A stretch of 64,000 bases of DNA from Myxococcales bacterium (GCA_016703425.1 JADJCA010000015.1:124001-188000), one strand, 5' to 3'. Counted from the first letter of the stretch, positions 26,946-36,232 are shown. Notes: generated by a model from the letters alone, not told the origin. Made by a program: numbers and translations.

Positions 26946-28832
26946 TCAGGCGCGGGCGTGGCCCGCCTGAATTCGTTCCAGCGCGGCCACGAGCGCGTCG
27001 ATGTCTTCTTTCGTGTTGTACGGCGCGAGCGACGCACGAACGGTGGCCTCGAGGCCGAAGCGCCGCAGAATCGGCTGCGCGCAGTGGTGACCGGAGCGAA
27101 CGGCGATGCCTTCCTTGTCGAGCAGGCCGCCGACCTCTTCGGTCTTTTGGCCCGCGAGGATGAACGACAGCACGCCGGCCTTCTCGGCCGCGGTGCCGAC
27201 CATCGTCAGGCCCGGCACGGTCTTCAGACACGCGGTGCCGTACACGAGCAGCTCGTGCTCGTAGCGCTCAACGCGTTCGATGCCCACGCGCGTCAACCAA
27301 TCGAGCGCTTCGCCGAGGCCCACCGCGTCGGCGATGTTGCCGGTGCCGGCCTCGAAGCGCATCGGCGCCGGATGAAAGCGCGTTCGCTCGAAGGTCACAT
27401 CTTGGATCATGTTGCCGCCGCCCTGCCAGGGCGGCATCGCGTCCAAGATGCTCCTCTTGCCGTAGACCGCGCCGATGCCCGTCGGCGCGAAGACCTTGTG
27501 ACCGGAGAAGACGTAGAAGTCGGCGTCCAGCTTCTGCACGTCGACCGGCTTGTGCGAGACCGCCTGCGCGCCATCGACGAGCACCAGCGCGCCGCGGCGA
27601 TGGGCCATCGTCGATCATCGGCTCGGCCGGCGTGATGGTCCCCAGCGCGTTGGACACCTGCGTGAACGAGACGAGCTTGGTGCGTCATTGAGGAGCTTGT
27701 CGTACTCGTCGAGCCGGATCTGCCCGGTGTCGTCGACGGGCGCGACGCGCAGCTTGGCGCCCTTGCGCGCCGCACAGCTGCTGCCACGGAACGATGTTGG
27801 CGTGGTGCTCGAGCCACGAGATCACGATCTCGTCGCCGGCCTCGATGTTCCTCCGGCCCCAGCTCTGCGCGATGAGGTTGATGCCCTCGGTGGCGCCGCG
27901 AACAAAGACGATCTCAGAAGCCGACGGCGCGTTGAGAAATCGGCGAACGCTCTCGCGGGCCTTCTCGTAGGCGTCGGTGGCGCGCGCCGCGAGCGTGTGC
28001 GCTGCGCGGTGGATGTTCGAGTTCTCGTGCTCGTAGAACCGCTTCAGGCGATCGATGACCGCTTGCGGCTTCTGCGTCGTGGCGGCGTTGTCGAGCCACA
28101 CGAGGCGCTTGCCGTGGACGCGCTGTTTAGGATCGGAAACTCACGGAGCGCGTGGCGTCGAGCGAACCGCCGTGACGAGGCGTTGCAGATCGGACGGGAC
28201 CCCCGACGGTGCGAGGGAAACCTCAGGGATCCGCGTTTGGCGTCGGCGCGTGTTCGAGCGACGCGAAGTCGAGCGGTGCCGTGACACGCGGCGCCGAGGC
28301 CTCGTGAGGCGCAGCGGCGAGGTCCGTTGCGTCGACGAGCGGAAACGCGAGCGCCGCGGGCGCGAGGAAGGCGCGCTCGGCGCCTTCGAAGGCGGTGAAA
28401 TCGAGCGGCGCGTCGAAGGGCGAGCCGAAGGCGAGCGGTCGGCGCCGGTGGCGCCGTCGCGGACGAGGCGCTGCGCGGGGCATCGAGGGTGCGGCGACGC
28501 GGGCGCGAGCGCGACGGAGACGAGCGGGGGCTGGCGGCCGGTGGCGCTGGGGCAGACACCGTCGGCGACGCGGGCGCGTCGGCCGAGGGAGCGAGCGACG
28601 AGGCCGGACCGCCGATGGCGGGCATCGCGAAGAGGTCGTTCGCCAACCGAGAGACGAGGCTCGTGAGCGACACCGGATCCATGTCCGGTAGCGTCGGCGG
28701 CCGGGCGCGCGGCGCCGGGCGACGGGAGTCGCCAACGCCCGGCAGCAGCGACGTCGCGAGCCGAAGCTCGCCCGGGCTGGCGAGCCCATTTTCGGGCCCG
28801 CTCACGGGCCCGCCGGGCTCACGGATAGTCAT
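26946..28832 (-). pseudogene. Encapsulin cargo cysteine desulfurase, reading frame broken
   Basis: ATG 28832 overlaps the shell gene stop by 14 bases. An Ala/Pro-rich N-terminal region of about 220 residues matches the disordered targeting segment of family 2A encapsulin cargo. A SufS-like cysteine desulfurase follows, converting cysteine to alanine plus enzyme persulfide. The pieces are in different frames: targeting part A 28832 to ~28450, part B to 28223, WLDNAATTQKPQ to ~27778, KLRVAPVDD to ~27690, SNALGTITPAEPM to ~27610, VLVDGAQAVSHKPVD to 26946. PLP Lys (FSGHKVFAPTG) and catalytic Cys (RSGHHCAQP) are both intact. About seven one- or two-base indels are needed, and start and end fall in the same frame. 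Confidence 0.85.
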
Positions 28833-29724
28833 GGTAGTGGTTGACCGTCACGCCCTCGAGGATGCCGAGCGCGTCGTGCGTCAAGACGGCGACGGAGCAG
28901 TACAGCGAGAGCAAGTACGAAGCGGCGCCCTTCTGGTTGATCCCCATCATGCGAACCGCGAGGCTCGGGCTGATTTCGCCCGGCAGTCCCGGTTGGAAGA
29001 GACCCACGACGCCGCGCTTCCGCTCGCCGGTGCGCATCAGAAGGATGTCGGTCTTGTGATCCTTGATCGGGAGCTTGTCGCTCGGGATGAGCGGCAGCCC
29101 GCGCCACGTGAGGAACGGCGCGCCGAAGAGCGTGGCCGTCGGCGGCGGAACACCGCGACGCGTGCACTCACGACCGAAGGCCGCGATGGCTTTCGGGTGC
29201 GCGAGGAAGAAGGCCGGCTCCTTCCAGACGGTGGCGATGAGCTCGTCCATGTCGTCGGGCGTCGGCGTGCCCTTGCGCGGCTTGATGCGCATGTCCGGGT
29301 CGACGTTGTGGAGGAGGCCGTAGTTCTTGTTGTTGAGGACCTCGCTCTCCTGGCGCTCCTTGAGCTTGTCGACGGCGAGCGTGAGCTGCTCTTTGACCTG
29401 GTCCATCGGGCTACGGAAGAGGTCCGAGACGCGCGTGTCGACCTCGATGGTCGTGGTGACGGACGTGAGCACGTACTCACGCGGGTTCGGCTCGTAGTCG
29501 CTGAAACCGACGGGGAGCTCCTCGCCGTGCTCGGGGCTGCACTTCATGGCGAACTTGTCGTCGAGCGCCTGGTTCACGCGATAGACGCCCGCCTCGACGG
29601 GCGTCCACGGGATCATCTGGACGAGCCAGCGCGGTGTGGCGCCGCGCCACTGCGGCGGCGTCTTGGTCGTGTTCGAGAGTTGCCGCGCGGCGCGCTCTCC
29701 AAGCGTACGAGGGGTGTTTGACAT
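28819..29724 (-). CDS. Family 2A encapsulin shell protein
   Basis: 301 residues from ATG 29724. The sequence follows the SrpI-type family 2A shell throughout: RAARQLSNTTKTPPQ, TPRWLVQMIPWTPVEAGVYRVN, TRVSDLFRSPMDQVKEQL, EKQESE-like LKERQESEVLNN, PTPDDMDELIATVWKEPAFFLAHP, AAFGRECTRRGVPPP, RGLPLIPSDK, GVVGLFQPGLPGE and a final LTHDALGILEGV. Length is normal and no cyclic-nucleotide-binding insert is present, which separates 2A from 2B. Family members assemble into a 60-mer HK97-fold shell that encloses a cysteine desulfurase and can hold elemental sulfur. First gene of the operon with the desulfurase, rhodanese regulator and DJ-1 protein. Confidence 0.95.
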   Translation of the reverse strand: MSNTPRTLGERAARQLSNTTKTPPQWRGATPRWLVQMIPWTPVEAGVYRVNQALDDKFAMKCSPEHGEELPVGFSDYEPNPREYVLTSVTTTIEVDTRVSDLFRSPMDQVKEQLTLAVDKLKERQESEVLNNKNYGLLHNVDPDMRIKPRKGTPTPDDMDELIATVWKEPAFFLAHPKAIAAFGRECTRRGVPPPTATLFGAPFLTWRGLPLIPSDKLPIKDHKTDILLMRTGERKRGVVGLFQPGLPGEISPSLAVRMMGINQKGAASYLLSLYCSVAVLTHDALGILEGVTVNHYHDYP

Positions 29725-29809
29725 GGCGGCGCCACGGTACCGGCGGGGCCGGCCATCGCGCAACGGGGAACGGCGTGGTCCTGGTTCGCGTTTCCGCTAA
29801 CCTCGCGCG

Positions 29810-30400
29810 ATGGGTAGCGTCGCAGAGGCCTTCGCTGAGTACCGTCGCTTCTATGTCGAGCGGTATGTCCCCAAGATGATCGAGGACGATCCGGAAGAGG
29901 GCATGGCCGACTTCGTCGAACAGGCCTGGGACGAGCCGTTCCAAAAGCTCAAGAAGCTCTCGAAGGCCGACGTGAAGGCGCTGACCAAGAAGCTGGGGCC
30001 GCTGCCGGAGCCGTACGTCGAGCTCCTGACGGAGCTCGGTGTAGGTCCCCTCCTGTGCTCGTACGAAGACGAGCCCATCCCGTTTCATGTGCTGAAGCCG
30101 ACGCAGATCGCCAAGGCCAAGAAGGACGCGCTCAGCTGGCTCTCGGCCGCCGACGCGAAGCTCGCCCTGGCGCAGGGGATCGACCCGGCGAAGCTGTTGC
30201 CCTTCATGACCGACGACGGCCGGGGCTACTACTTCATGCTGACGCGCCGAACCCCGGACGATGACGCCGTCGTGATCTTTGATCACGCCTATGAGACGGG
30301 GCATCCGTTTCGGAAGCCCAAACCGTTCGTGACCTTCGTCGCGCGATGGATCGCGCAGGCGAAGAAGGGCGGAACGCTCAACCCCTACGACGGCATCTGA
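29810..30400 (+). CDS. SMI1/KNR4 (SUKH)-like protein
   Basis: 196 residues from ATG 29810. Acidic start, then SKADVKALTKKLGPLPEPYVELLTELG, the typical opening of SMI1/KNR4 (SUKH) domains, and YYFMLTRRTPDDDAVVIFDH and FVTFVARWIAQA in their usual later places. SUKH proteins serve as immunity proteins to toxins or as scaffolds. No toxin gene is adjacent here, so immunity is not supported. It diverges from the encapsulin operon with 85 bases between the starts. Confidence 0.68.
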   Translation: MGSVAEAFAEYRRFYVERYVPKMIEDDPEEGMADFVEQAWDEPFQKLKKLSKADVKALTKKLGPLPEPYVELLTELGVGPLLCSYEDEPIPFHVLKPTQIAKAKKDALSWLSAADAKLALAQGIDPAKLLPFMTDDGRGYYFMLTRRTPDDDAVVIFDHAYETGHPFRKPKPFVTFVARWIAQAKKGGTLNPYDGI

Positions 30401-30457
30401 TCGTCAACGAGGCCGCCGACACCGTCGCCTCGCTTGGCGTCGCGCGGCGATGCCAGC

Positions 30458-30778
30458 TCAGCGATACGGAGCCCCTGGCGCCACGACGTGGGAAACGCCG
30501 CCGGCCCGCCCATCGAGCATCGCCTTGAGCTCAGAAGGACTCGCAAAGAGGCGACTTTCGCCGCAGGTGTCGCAAACCACAAGCGAGAGCGTCGCGCCAA
30601 CAACGTCGGTCGCCGAGGGCGTGCCGAAGAGTCCTCGCTCCGGCACATCGGAGCAGACCTTGAACTCTTGCGCGTAGGGTCCGTTTCGACCGGCCGCGAC
30701 GGTGCGAACGGGACTCACGACGTACATGCCACGAGCGCCACAAGGACACGGTGTGGTGGGGGGCGCGAACTTGCTCAT
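30458..30778 (-). CDS. Small Cys-rich (zinc-ribbon-like) protein
   Basis: 106 residues. Four metal-ligand-type cysteines stand in two pairs (CPCGARG at about residue 11-13 and VCDTCGES at about 69-72) with a further Cys in KVCSDVP. This fits a small zinc ribbon with an insertion. No signal peptide. Family not recognised. It is convergent with the SUKH-like gene. Confidence 0.65.
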   Translation of the reverse strand: MSKFAPPTTPCPCGARGMYVVSPVRTVAAGRNGPYAQEFKVCSDVPERGLFGTPSATDVVGATLSLVVCDTCGESRLFASPSELKAMLDGRAGGVSHVVAPGAPYR

Positions 30779-31059
30779 GCTTGGAGCGTACCCAAGGCTC
30801 GACGCACGAGCATCGCCCGTTGCATCTGAGCAACCCCTGCGCGTGAGCCATTCCGTGTGGAGCGGAAGACGGTCGCGCGCCCGTGGGCAAGGCCCGACCC
30901 GCGCCGGATCCGGGCCGCCTCGGCGTCTGCGAGTGGAAAGGTGGGCAAACGCTCGCGAGAGTCCGCTCGGTTGCGTCCCCAGTGTTCACAGGCCGTCAAC
31001 GGTCCCTTCCGCTTTGGTGAACACGTCGCGTTGGCTCGGTAGCTGCATCGCGGTGTTCC

Positions 31060-33189
31060 ATGCGGAATCGACGGGTGGACGAACGACCGAGCGGGAGACC
31101 GGTGGCCGGGCTCGATGCGGTGGCGCTCGATGCGGTCAACGGCGGCATTCGGCAAGGCGAGTTGGGCAATTGCTACCTCTGCGCCACGATGAACGGCATC
31201 GGGCGAGTGAGCCCTGGCTACCTTGAGGGCCGCTTATCGGGCACGCCCGATCTGGTGACCACGCAGTTCGCCGATGGGCGCGTCGTCTTCATGGAGCAGC
31301 CGGCCCTCGACCCCGCGGGCCGCTCACCGGTCCACTCCACCGGCACGCCCGCGGAGCTCGCGACGGAGAAGGCTTGGGCGCTCGCCCTCAACGCCCCCGG
31401 CGAATCGGTCGTCGTGGATCCGGCCTTGCGCGCGGCCCCCGATCCGTACCGGGCCATGTTCGAGTCGGTGATGGGTCGTCCGACGGGTGATGCGAATCCG
31501 GGGGCCCGCCTGGCCTACGGGACCGACGCCGGTGGACACGCTTCCGATGCGATGCGCCAGCTCGGCCTCGAGGGCATCGAGCATCGGTTGCCCGGTCTCG
31601 ATCACACCGCGGTCGACCTTGCGCAACGTCCGAACACGGTGGTGACCGTTGGCTCGGTGCCGAACCCGCCGGCGGACACCCGCGGGGATCACTACTACAC
31701 CGTTGGCAACCCGCTCGAAGGTCGCGTGCCGATTGAAAACCCGCATGGCAGCGGCAACTTGCTGCTAACGCCGTCGGAGGTTGGGACGCGCTTCAACGAT
31801 CTCGAGGCAGGGCGCATCCCGCGCGGCGGCCCGACAGGACCGGACATCACGCCGCAACACCTGGAGACCTTCGCGAGGAACCTCCCTTTCAACGATCCGC
31901 GCGCCGAGCTCATTCGCGCCAACATCGACCCGTCGCCGGTGGCGCCAGAGATCCTGACGCGCGAGGCGCTCCCGGGCGGGCCGGGGCGCGCGGCGGCACC
32001 GGAAGTGCCGGGCGACGTCTCGCCCCACGGCCCGCGCCTCGCCGGTACACTGGTCGCCGCGGTGCCCATTGGAACGACGCCCCTCACGGCCGCCGACGAT
32101 GCCTACCGTCGCGACACCGGTGAGGGCTTCCTCAACCCGACGGTCCGCACCGGACTCGACACGTTCAACAGCGGCGTCCAAGAAGCGGGGCACCTCTTCC
32201 CCGTGTCGTCGACCATCGCGCAACCGGTCAGTCAGGCGGTCCGTGATTGGTGGGGCGAGCCGGCGAAGGACGCGTCGCCGGCTGAGCGCGCGACCGACAC
32301 GTTCTTCCGCAACGCGGCGGCCGACACCGCGGGGTTCGTGGTGAGCGCCCCCGCCGCCGCCGTCGACCTCGCGATTCTGCCTTTCACCGCGCCGATCCAT
32401 GCGGCGCGCCTCCTCGGAACGCCCGAGCCGCTCACGGCGGCGACGCAGAACGCTGCGTTTCGACGCGACATGGATCTTGCGGCGACGACCTACAAGGATC
32501 TCGTGGCCGCAGCGCCTCCCACGACGCCCGAACAAGCGAAGGCGTACCAAGACGCCGCGCTGTCTTACGCTCGCGACCCGTTCGTGCAGCAGTCGCTCTA
32601 CGACGCGGAACGGTTTCTCGGGCAGGCGCGAGGCACGGGCACCGCCGACGACGTGAACCTCGCCAACCAGCTCGTTCGCCAATACGGCGCGCCGAACGAC
32701 TCGGCCGACGCGGAGATTCAAGCCGCTCGCGTGCAAGCGGGATTGCCCGCCGTTGACGCGCCCGATCCCTTCGCGGGCCCCGCTCAAGTCGTCAACTACG
32801 GCAACACGGCGACGACAGGCGACTTCCTGAACGGCGCCGGCACGCCCGATCCCTTCGCGGGTCCGGCCCAGGTGGTCAACTACGACAACACGGTGACAAC
32901 CGGCGATCTGTACGGTGGCGCGACCAACCCGTTCGACGATCCGACGGGCGCGACCGCGGAGCACGAAGCGGCGCTCTATCAAATGAACCAGGGGCAAATG
33001 AACCAAGCGCAGACCGAGGCCTACGACCAAGAGCTCCAAGCGAACCTCAACGAGGCCGCCAACACCATCGCCGCCTCCGAGGATCCGAGCGGCGCGAACG
33101 GCGAGGTCGAGGCGGCGGCGTACCAAGCAGACGCCGGCGCCTACCAGGCCGACGCCGGCGGTGGCGGTGGCGACGAACAAGCCTACTGA
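31060..33189 (+). CDS. Calpain-like cysteine protease with disordered repeats
   Basis: 709 residues. The N-terminus contains LDAVALDAVNGG followed at once by IRQGELGNCYLCATM, the calpain active-site signature (Cys38). The other triad members fit: His211 in DHYYTVGNP and Asn227 in IENPHGSGN, where the family usually has NPWG. After about residue 300 there is a Pro/Ala-rich region, a weakly helical middle, a hydrophobic patch (AAADTAGFVVSAPAAAVDLAILPF), a 28-residue tandem repeat (32761-32928) and a Gln/Asn/Ala tail. No classical signal peptide. The VNGG before the catalytic Cys resembles the VAGG motifs elsewhere in the window. Likely a secreted or surface peptidase, inferred. Confidence 0.75.
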   Translation: MRNRRVDERPSGRPVAGLDAVALDAVNGGIRQGELGNCYLCATMNGIGRVSPGYLEGRLSGTPDLVTTQFADGRVVFMEQPALDPAGRSPVHSTGTPAELATEKAWALALNAPGESVVVDPALRAAPDPYRAMFESVMGRPTGDANPGARLAYGTDAGGHASDAMRQLGLEGIEHRLPGLDHTAVDLAQRPNTVVTVGSVPNPPADTRGDHYYTVGNPLEGRVPIENPHGSGNLLLTPSEVGTRFNDLEAGRIPRGGPTGPDITPQHLETFARNLPFNDPRAELIRANIDPSPVAPEILTREALPGGPGRAAAPEVPGDVSPHGPRLAGTLVAAVPIGTTPLTAADDAYRRDTGEGFLNPTVRTGLDTFNSGVQEAGHLFPVSSTIAQPVSQAVRDWWGEPAKDASPAERATDTFFRNAAADTAGFVVSAPAAAVDLAILPFTAPIHAARLLGTPEPLTAATQNAAFRRDMDLAATTYKDLVAAAPPTTPEQAKAYQDAALSYARDPFVQQSLYDAERFLGQARGTGTADDVNLANQLVRQYGAPNDSADAEIQAARVQAGLPAVDAPDPFAGPAQVVNYGNTATTGDFLNGAGTPDPFAGPAQVVNYDNTVTTGDLYGGATNPFDDPTGATAEHEAALYQMNQGQMNQAQTEAYDQELQANLNEAANTIAASEDPSGANGEVEAAAYQADAGAYQADAGGGGGDEQAY
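32761..32928 (+). repeat. 84-base tandem repeat (2 units) in the calpain-like gene
   Basis: Two in-frame copies of 84 bases (28 codons), 32761-32844 and 32845-32928. Each starts PDPFAGPAQVVNY and continues with GNTATTGD or DNTVTTGD. The copies differ at synonymous and a few nonsynonymous sites, so the duplication is not very recent. Confidence 0.8.
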
Positions 33190-33230
33190 GGTGCTCTCCT
33201 CGCTCATGGTCCGTTTGCCGTCGTCGACGG

Positions 33231-33246
33231 CGTTACGAACGTAACG
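33231..33246. promoter_or_regulatory. Perfect 7-2-7 inverted repeat (candidate operator)
   Basis: CGTTACG-AA-CGTAACG lies between the calpain-like gene and the next gene, 70 bases before ATG 33316. It is perfectly symmetric and has no T-run, so an operator fits better than a terminator. It shares TTACGA with the repeat at 23301-23315, which may be chance. Confidence 0.28.
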
Positions 33247-33315
33247 ACCCGCCGGCAAGTCACGGCGGTTCTCGGCGCCGGCGGCCTCGGCACGAGCCTT
33301 GCGGGTGGGCGCGCC

Positions 33316-34701
33316 ATGCGTGCCTCACGGTTTGCGATGAGCCTTTCCTGTCTCGCGCTGATAACGGCGCCGCGCGCTGCGAGCGCGAAGTCCTTCGTGA
33401 CGATTCGCGACGACGGCGTCATGACCAAGGTGAGCCCCTCCACGTTCACGCGGAGGTTCGTGCCGCTGTACGACGCGACCGGCAAGGCAAGGCCCGAGGT
33501 GCTCAGCGTCTGGACCGCGTTTCCGATGGACGGCGAGCCACACCGGACGCTCTTCGCCTCCGTCGCCAACGATGTCTCCGGCATCGGTCTCGAGAACGAG
33601 ATCGGCGGAGGCATGAAGAAGTCGTTTGCGCCGCCGCTGCGCGCCATTCTCCTTCACAACGACTTCACCGAGCTCGCTACGCGCGCCGCGCTCTCCAAGT
33701 CGCCGCTCGACGGCTTCGGACAATACCTGTTCTTGCTGGAGCTCTCGCACCTGTGGGGACCGGCGGTGCGCGTGAACGAGACCGGCAGCGGCGGCAAGGC
33801 CGACGCGCTCATCGGCTTCCCCTTTCACTGGTCGTTCTGGCTCGACGCGGGGAGCTCACCGGCCGGCGGCAACCCCTGGCACGACAACGGCGACGGCACG
33901 TTCACGGTGAGCGGGCAGACGCCGACCTCGGTGCGATTCTCGACGCTCGACCTCTACCTGATGGGCCTCGCCGACCCGTCGGAGGTGAAGCCCTTCGGCG
34001 TCCTCGAAAACGCCGTCGCTCCGCCGTCCTTCAAAGACCCCTACACGCGGCGCGGGCTCGACGCCGCCTCGTTCCCCTATTGGGGAAGCGCGCCTTTGAC
34101 GGTCACCGCCACGCGCCGCACCGTGAGCATCGACGAAGTCGTCGCCGTGAACGGTGCGCGGTCGCCGGCGCGCGCGGAAGCGAAGCTGACGCTGGGGGTC
34201 GTCCTCATGGTGCCGAAGGACGCAACCGACGAGGCGATCCTCGACCTTGAAAAGGAATTCGAGCCCCTCGCGGCCTCGCTGGCCCCTAGCTTTGGCGCGG
34301 CAACCTCGGGGCGCGGCCAGATGGAGCTGCTCACGGCCGAGGCGTCGACGCCCGCAGAAGGCGGCGTGCCCACGGCTGCGACGCCGTCAACCGACGCACC
34401 ACAGACCACCGGGCCAAGCGGCGACTCCGGATGCACCGCGGTTCCGAGCCGCATGACGCCGCCTTGGTTCAGCGCGCTCGCGGTCATGGGGCTCCTCGCG
34501 TTGGGCCGGCGGCTCCGTCACGCGCAGGCGCGTCGAACGAGCGAGAGACACTCGGAGACGGTTGCGGCGTCGAAGGGTTTGGAGAGCACGATGGGCGCGC
34601 GCGTCCCGAGCTCGAGGCGAGCCACGTCGGTGAGCGGAGCGCCCGTCATAAGGACCACGGTCGCTTCGCGGCCAGGCCAGCGCGCGGCCACGTCCAGGTA
34701 G
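33316..34701 (+). CDS. Secreted protein with MYXO-CTERM-like tail
   Basis: 461 residues. Signal peptide with an SPI-like site (AASAKS, about residue 24). The body has beta-rich and helical stretches (LLHNDFTELATRAALSKS, STLDLYLMGLADPSEVKPFG), a pattern of secreted proteins that I cannot place in a family. A Thr/Pro/Ala linker leads to GCTAVPSRMTPPW, a hydrophobic helix (FSALAVMGLLAL) and RRLRHAQARR, that is Cys, transmembrane segment and Arg cluster, the MYXO-CTERM sorting layout. The frame runs on 184 bases into the convergent histidine kinase gene, beyond the expected end. So the last ~50 residues may be spurious or the result of a frameshift. Confidence 0.7.
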   Translation: MRASRFAMSLSCLALITAPRAASAKSFVTIRDDGVMTKVSPSTFTRRFVPLYDATGKARPEVLSVWTAFPMDGEPHRTLFASVANDVSGIGLENEIGGGMKKSFAPPLRAILLHNDFTELATRAALSKSPLDGFGQYLFLLELSHLWGPAVRVNETGSGGKADALIGFPFHWSFWLDAGSSPAGGNPWHDNGDGTFTVSGQTPTSVRFSTLDLYLMGLADPSEVKPFGVLENAVAPPSFKDPYTRRGLDAASFPYWGSAPLTVTATRRTVSIDEVVAVNGARSPARAEAKLTLGVVLMVPKDATDEAILDLEKEFEPLAASLAPSFGAATSGRGQMELLTAEASTPAEGGVPTAATPSTDAPQTTGPSGDSGCTAVPSRMTPPWFSALAVMGLLALGRRLRHAQARRTSERHSETVAASKGLESTMGARVPSSRRATSVSGAPVIRTTVASRPGQRAATSR

Positions 34702-36026
34702 AACGCGACGCCCGAGACGCGGGGCATGAGGACGTCGCAAAGGACGAGGTCGAAGACGTCGCTCTCGAGCGCGAGGATGGCTGCGCGAGCGCTGGCCACG
34801 GCGGTGATGTCCCAGCGCGCCAAGAGCCGCGTGAGGCCGGAGCGAACCGCTGGATCGTCGTCGACGACCAGGATCCGCGCCACGTCACGCCCCGACGAAG
34901 GAATCGATGACACAATCGACGGCCACGGCGGCGCGGCCGGCAACACGACGCGAAACGTGGCGCCTCGGCCTTCTTCGCTCTCGAGCTCGATCTCACCGCC
35001 AGCGCCGCGAACGATCTGCTGAGCGATGGAGAGACCGAGGCCCGTCGCCTCACCGAGAGGCTTGGTGGTGAAGAAGGGATCGAAGACCCGAGAGCGAATC
35101 GCCGCGGGAACGCCGCAGCCGTTGTCGCAGACTTCGACGACGACGCCGTGATCGGCCGCCGCGGCGCGGACGCGAAGGACGTTGGTCGCGCTCTTCGCCG
35201 GGTCGAGCGCGGCGATCGCGTTCAAGAGGAGGTTCACGAAGACCTGCGACAGACGGGCCTCGACGCCGCGCACCTCGAGCGGTTCGCTCGGGAGCTCGAC
35301 ATCGAGCGCGGCGCGGCCGTCGAGCCGAAGCGAGGCGAGCTTCACAGCACCGGCCACCACGTCCGCGACGTTCACGATCGCCGTCGCGTCGTCGTGCGGA
35401 TGAGAGAACTCGCGCAAGCTAGACACGATGGCGCCCATGCGCTCGAGGCCATCGAGCGACTCGGCGAGCGCCGACGCGACCTCGGTGGAGACGGCGTTCG
35501 TTGTCAGGAGCTCGCGCTCGATGAATTCGAGGTTCGCCATGACGTAAGCGAGGGGGTTGTTGAGCTCGTGCGCGACGCCGGCCGCGAGCGTTCCGAGCGA
35601 CGCCATACGATCCGCGAAGGCCATCCTGCGCGAGGCGTCGCGCTCCGCGGTCACGTCGCGCGCGACCCAAACGGCCTCTTCGTCGTTGATGGCGCGAAGC
35701 GCGGCCGCCCGCGAGCGCACCATGCCGTTGACCGTGACCTCGTATTCCATCGGCAGCGTTTGGCGCGTCTCGAAGGCCCGCTCCAGGAGCGTCATGATGC
35801 GCTCCGCCGGCACACCTGGAACATCGTGAACGCTCTTGCCGATGCCCGTGTGCGCCTCGTCCCCCACGGGGACGTCGGCGGTCGGCTTGAGCTCGAGGAT
35901 CACGCCGGCGCGTGAAACCACGGCGATGGCTTCGGGCACCGCCTCAAGGATCGCTTGCCACGCGGCGACGGCGCGGTCGGCATCGAGTGAAGGAGGCGCC
36001 ACCGGTGTGACGAGATCGCGAACCAT
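34518..36026 (-). CDS. Hybrid sensor histidine kinase with receiver domain
   Basis: 502 residues with no transmembrane segment. Residues about 18-130 are a PAS-like sensor. HisKA follows with phospho-acceptor His153 (GVAHELNNPL). The ATPase domain has the N box (VFVNLLLNAIAAL), G1 (DNGCGVP), F box (FDPFFTTK) and G2 (GLGLSIA). A C-terminal receiver (about 380-500) has DDDP, phospho-acceptor Asp431 (LCDVLMP), the Thr of LMTG and the Lys of LSKPF. All catalytic boxes are complete. A cytosolic hybrid kinase of this form typically feeds a phosphotransfer relay; the partner is not encoded here. It diverges from the arsR operon with about 200 bases between. Confidence 0.93.
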   Translation of the reverse strand: MVRDLVTPVAPPSLDADRAVAAWQAILEAVPEAIAVVSRAGVILELKPTADVPVGDEAHTGIGKSVHDVPGVPAERIMTLLERAFETRQTLPMEYEVTVNGMVRSRAAALRAINDEEAVWVARDVTAERDASRRMAFADRMASLGTLAAGVAHELNNPLAYVMANLEFIERELLTTNAVSTEVASALAESLDGLERMGAIVSSLREFSHPHDDATAIVNVADVVAGAVKLASLRLDGRAALDVELPSEPLEVRGVEARLSQVFVNLLLNAIAALDPAKSATNVLRVRAAAADHGVVVEVCDNGCGVPAAIRSRVFDPFFTTKPLGEATGLGLSIAQQIVRGAGGEIELESEEGRGATFRVVLPAAPPWPSIVSSIPSSGRDVARILVVDDDPAVRSGLTRLLARWDITAVASARAAILALESDVFDLVLCDVLMPRVSGVAFYLDVAARWPGREATVVLMTGAPLTDVARLELGTRAPIVLSKPFDAATVSECLSLVRRACA

Positions 36027-36174
36027 CAGTGCCCTCTCGTGGCGCGCCCAAGCGGCGCTCCCCCCCTCTCAGGGACCCACTATTAACTCATCCTCGCCCC
36101 CGACATCCAGTGCGTTCGCCCCCAGCCGTTCCATGCGAGGTCGCGGCAACGGGCCTTTGTGTTGGCTCCGTTGA

Positions 36175-36224
36175 TTCGAAACATTTCGAAATTGCGCTTG
36201 CGGCATTGTTCGAAATTGTTAGAA
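36175..36224. promoter_or_regulatory. Tandem ArsR-type operator candidate
   Basis: Four TTCGAA-type half-sites lie just before the arsR start: TTCGAA 36175-36180, TTCGAA 36185-36190, TTCGAA 36209-36214 and TTAGAA 36219-36224. Each pair is spaced 10 bases (one helical turn) and the pairs are 34 bases apart. The region is strikingly AT-rich for this genome. ArsR dimers bind symmetric sites overlapping their own promoter, so autoregulation is likely. Confidence 0.5.
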
Positions 36225-36232
36225 ATAGATTC

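Noticed and set aside
29810..30400. SUKH-like protein as an immunity gene of a toxin system
   Set aside because: No polymorphic toxin, secretion gene or second immunity gene is nearby.
31765..33258. Minus-strand open frame opposite the calpain-like gene
   Set aside because: Arg/Val-rich shadow with no domain pattern; it would also lack a ribosome site.
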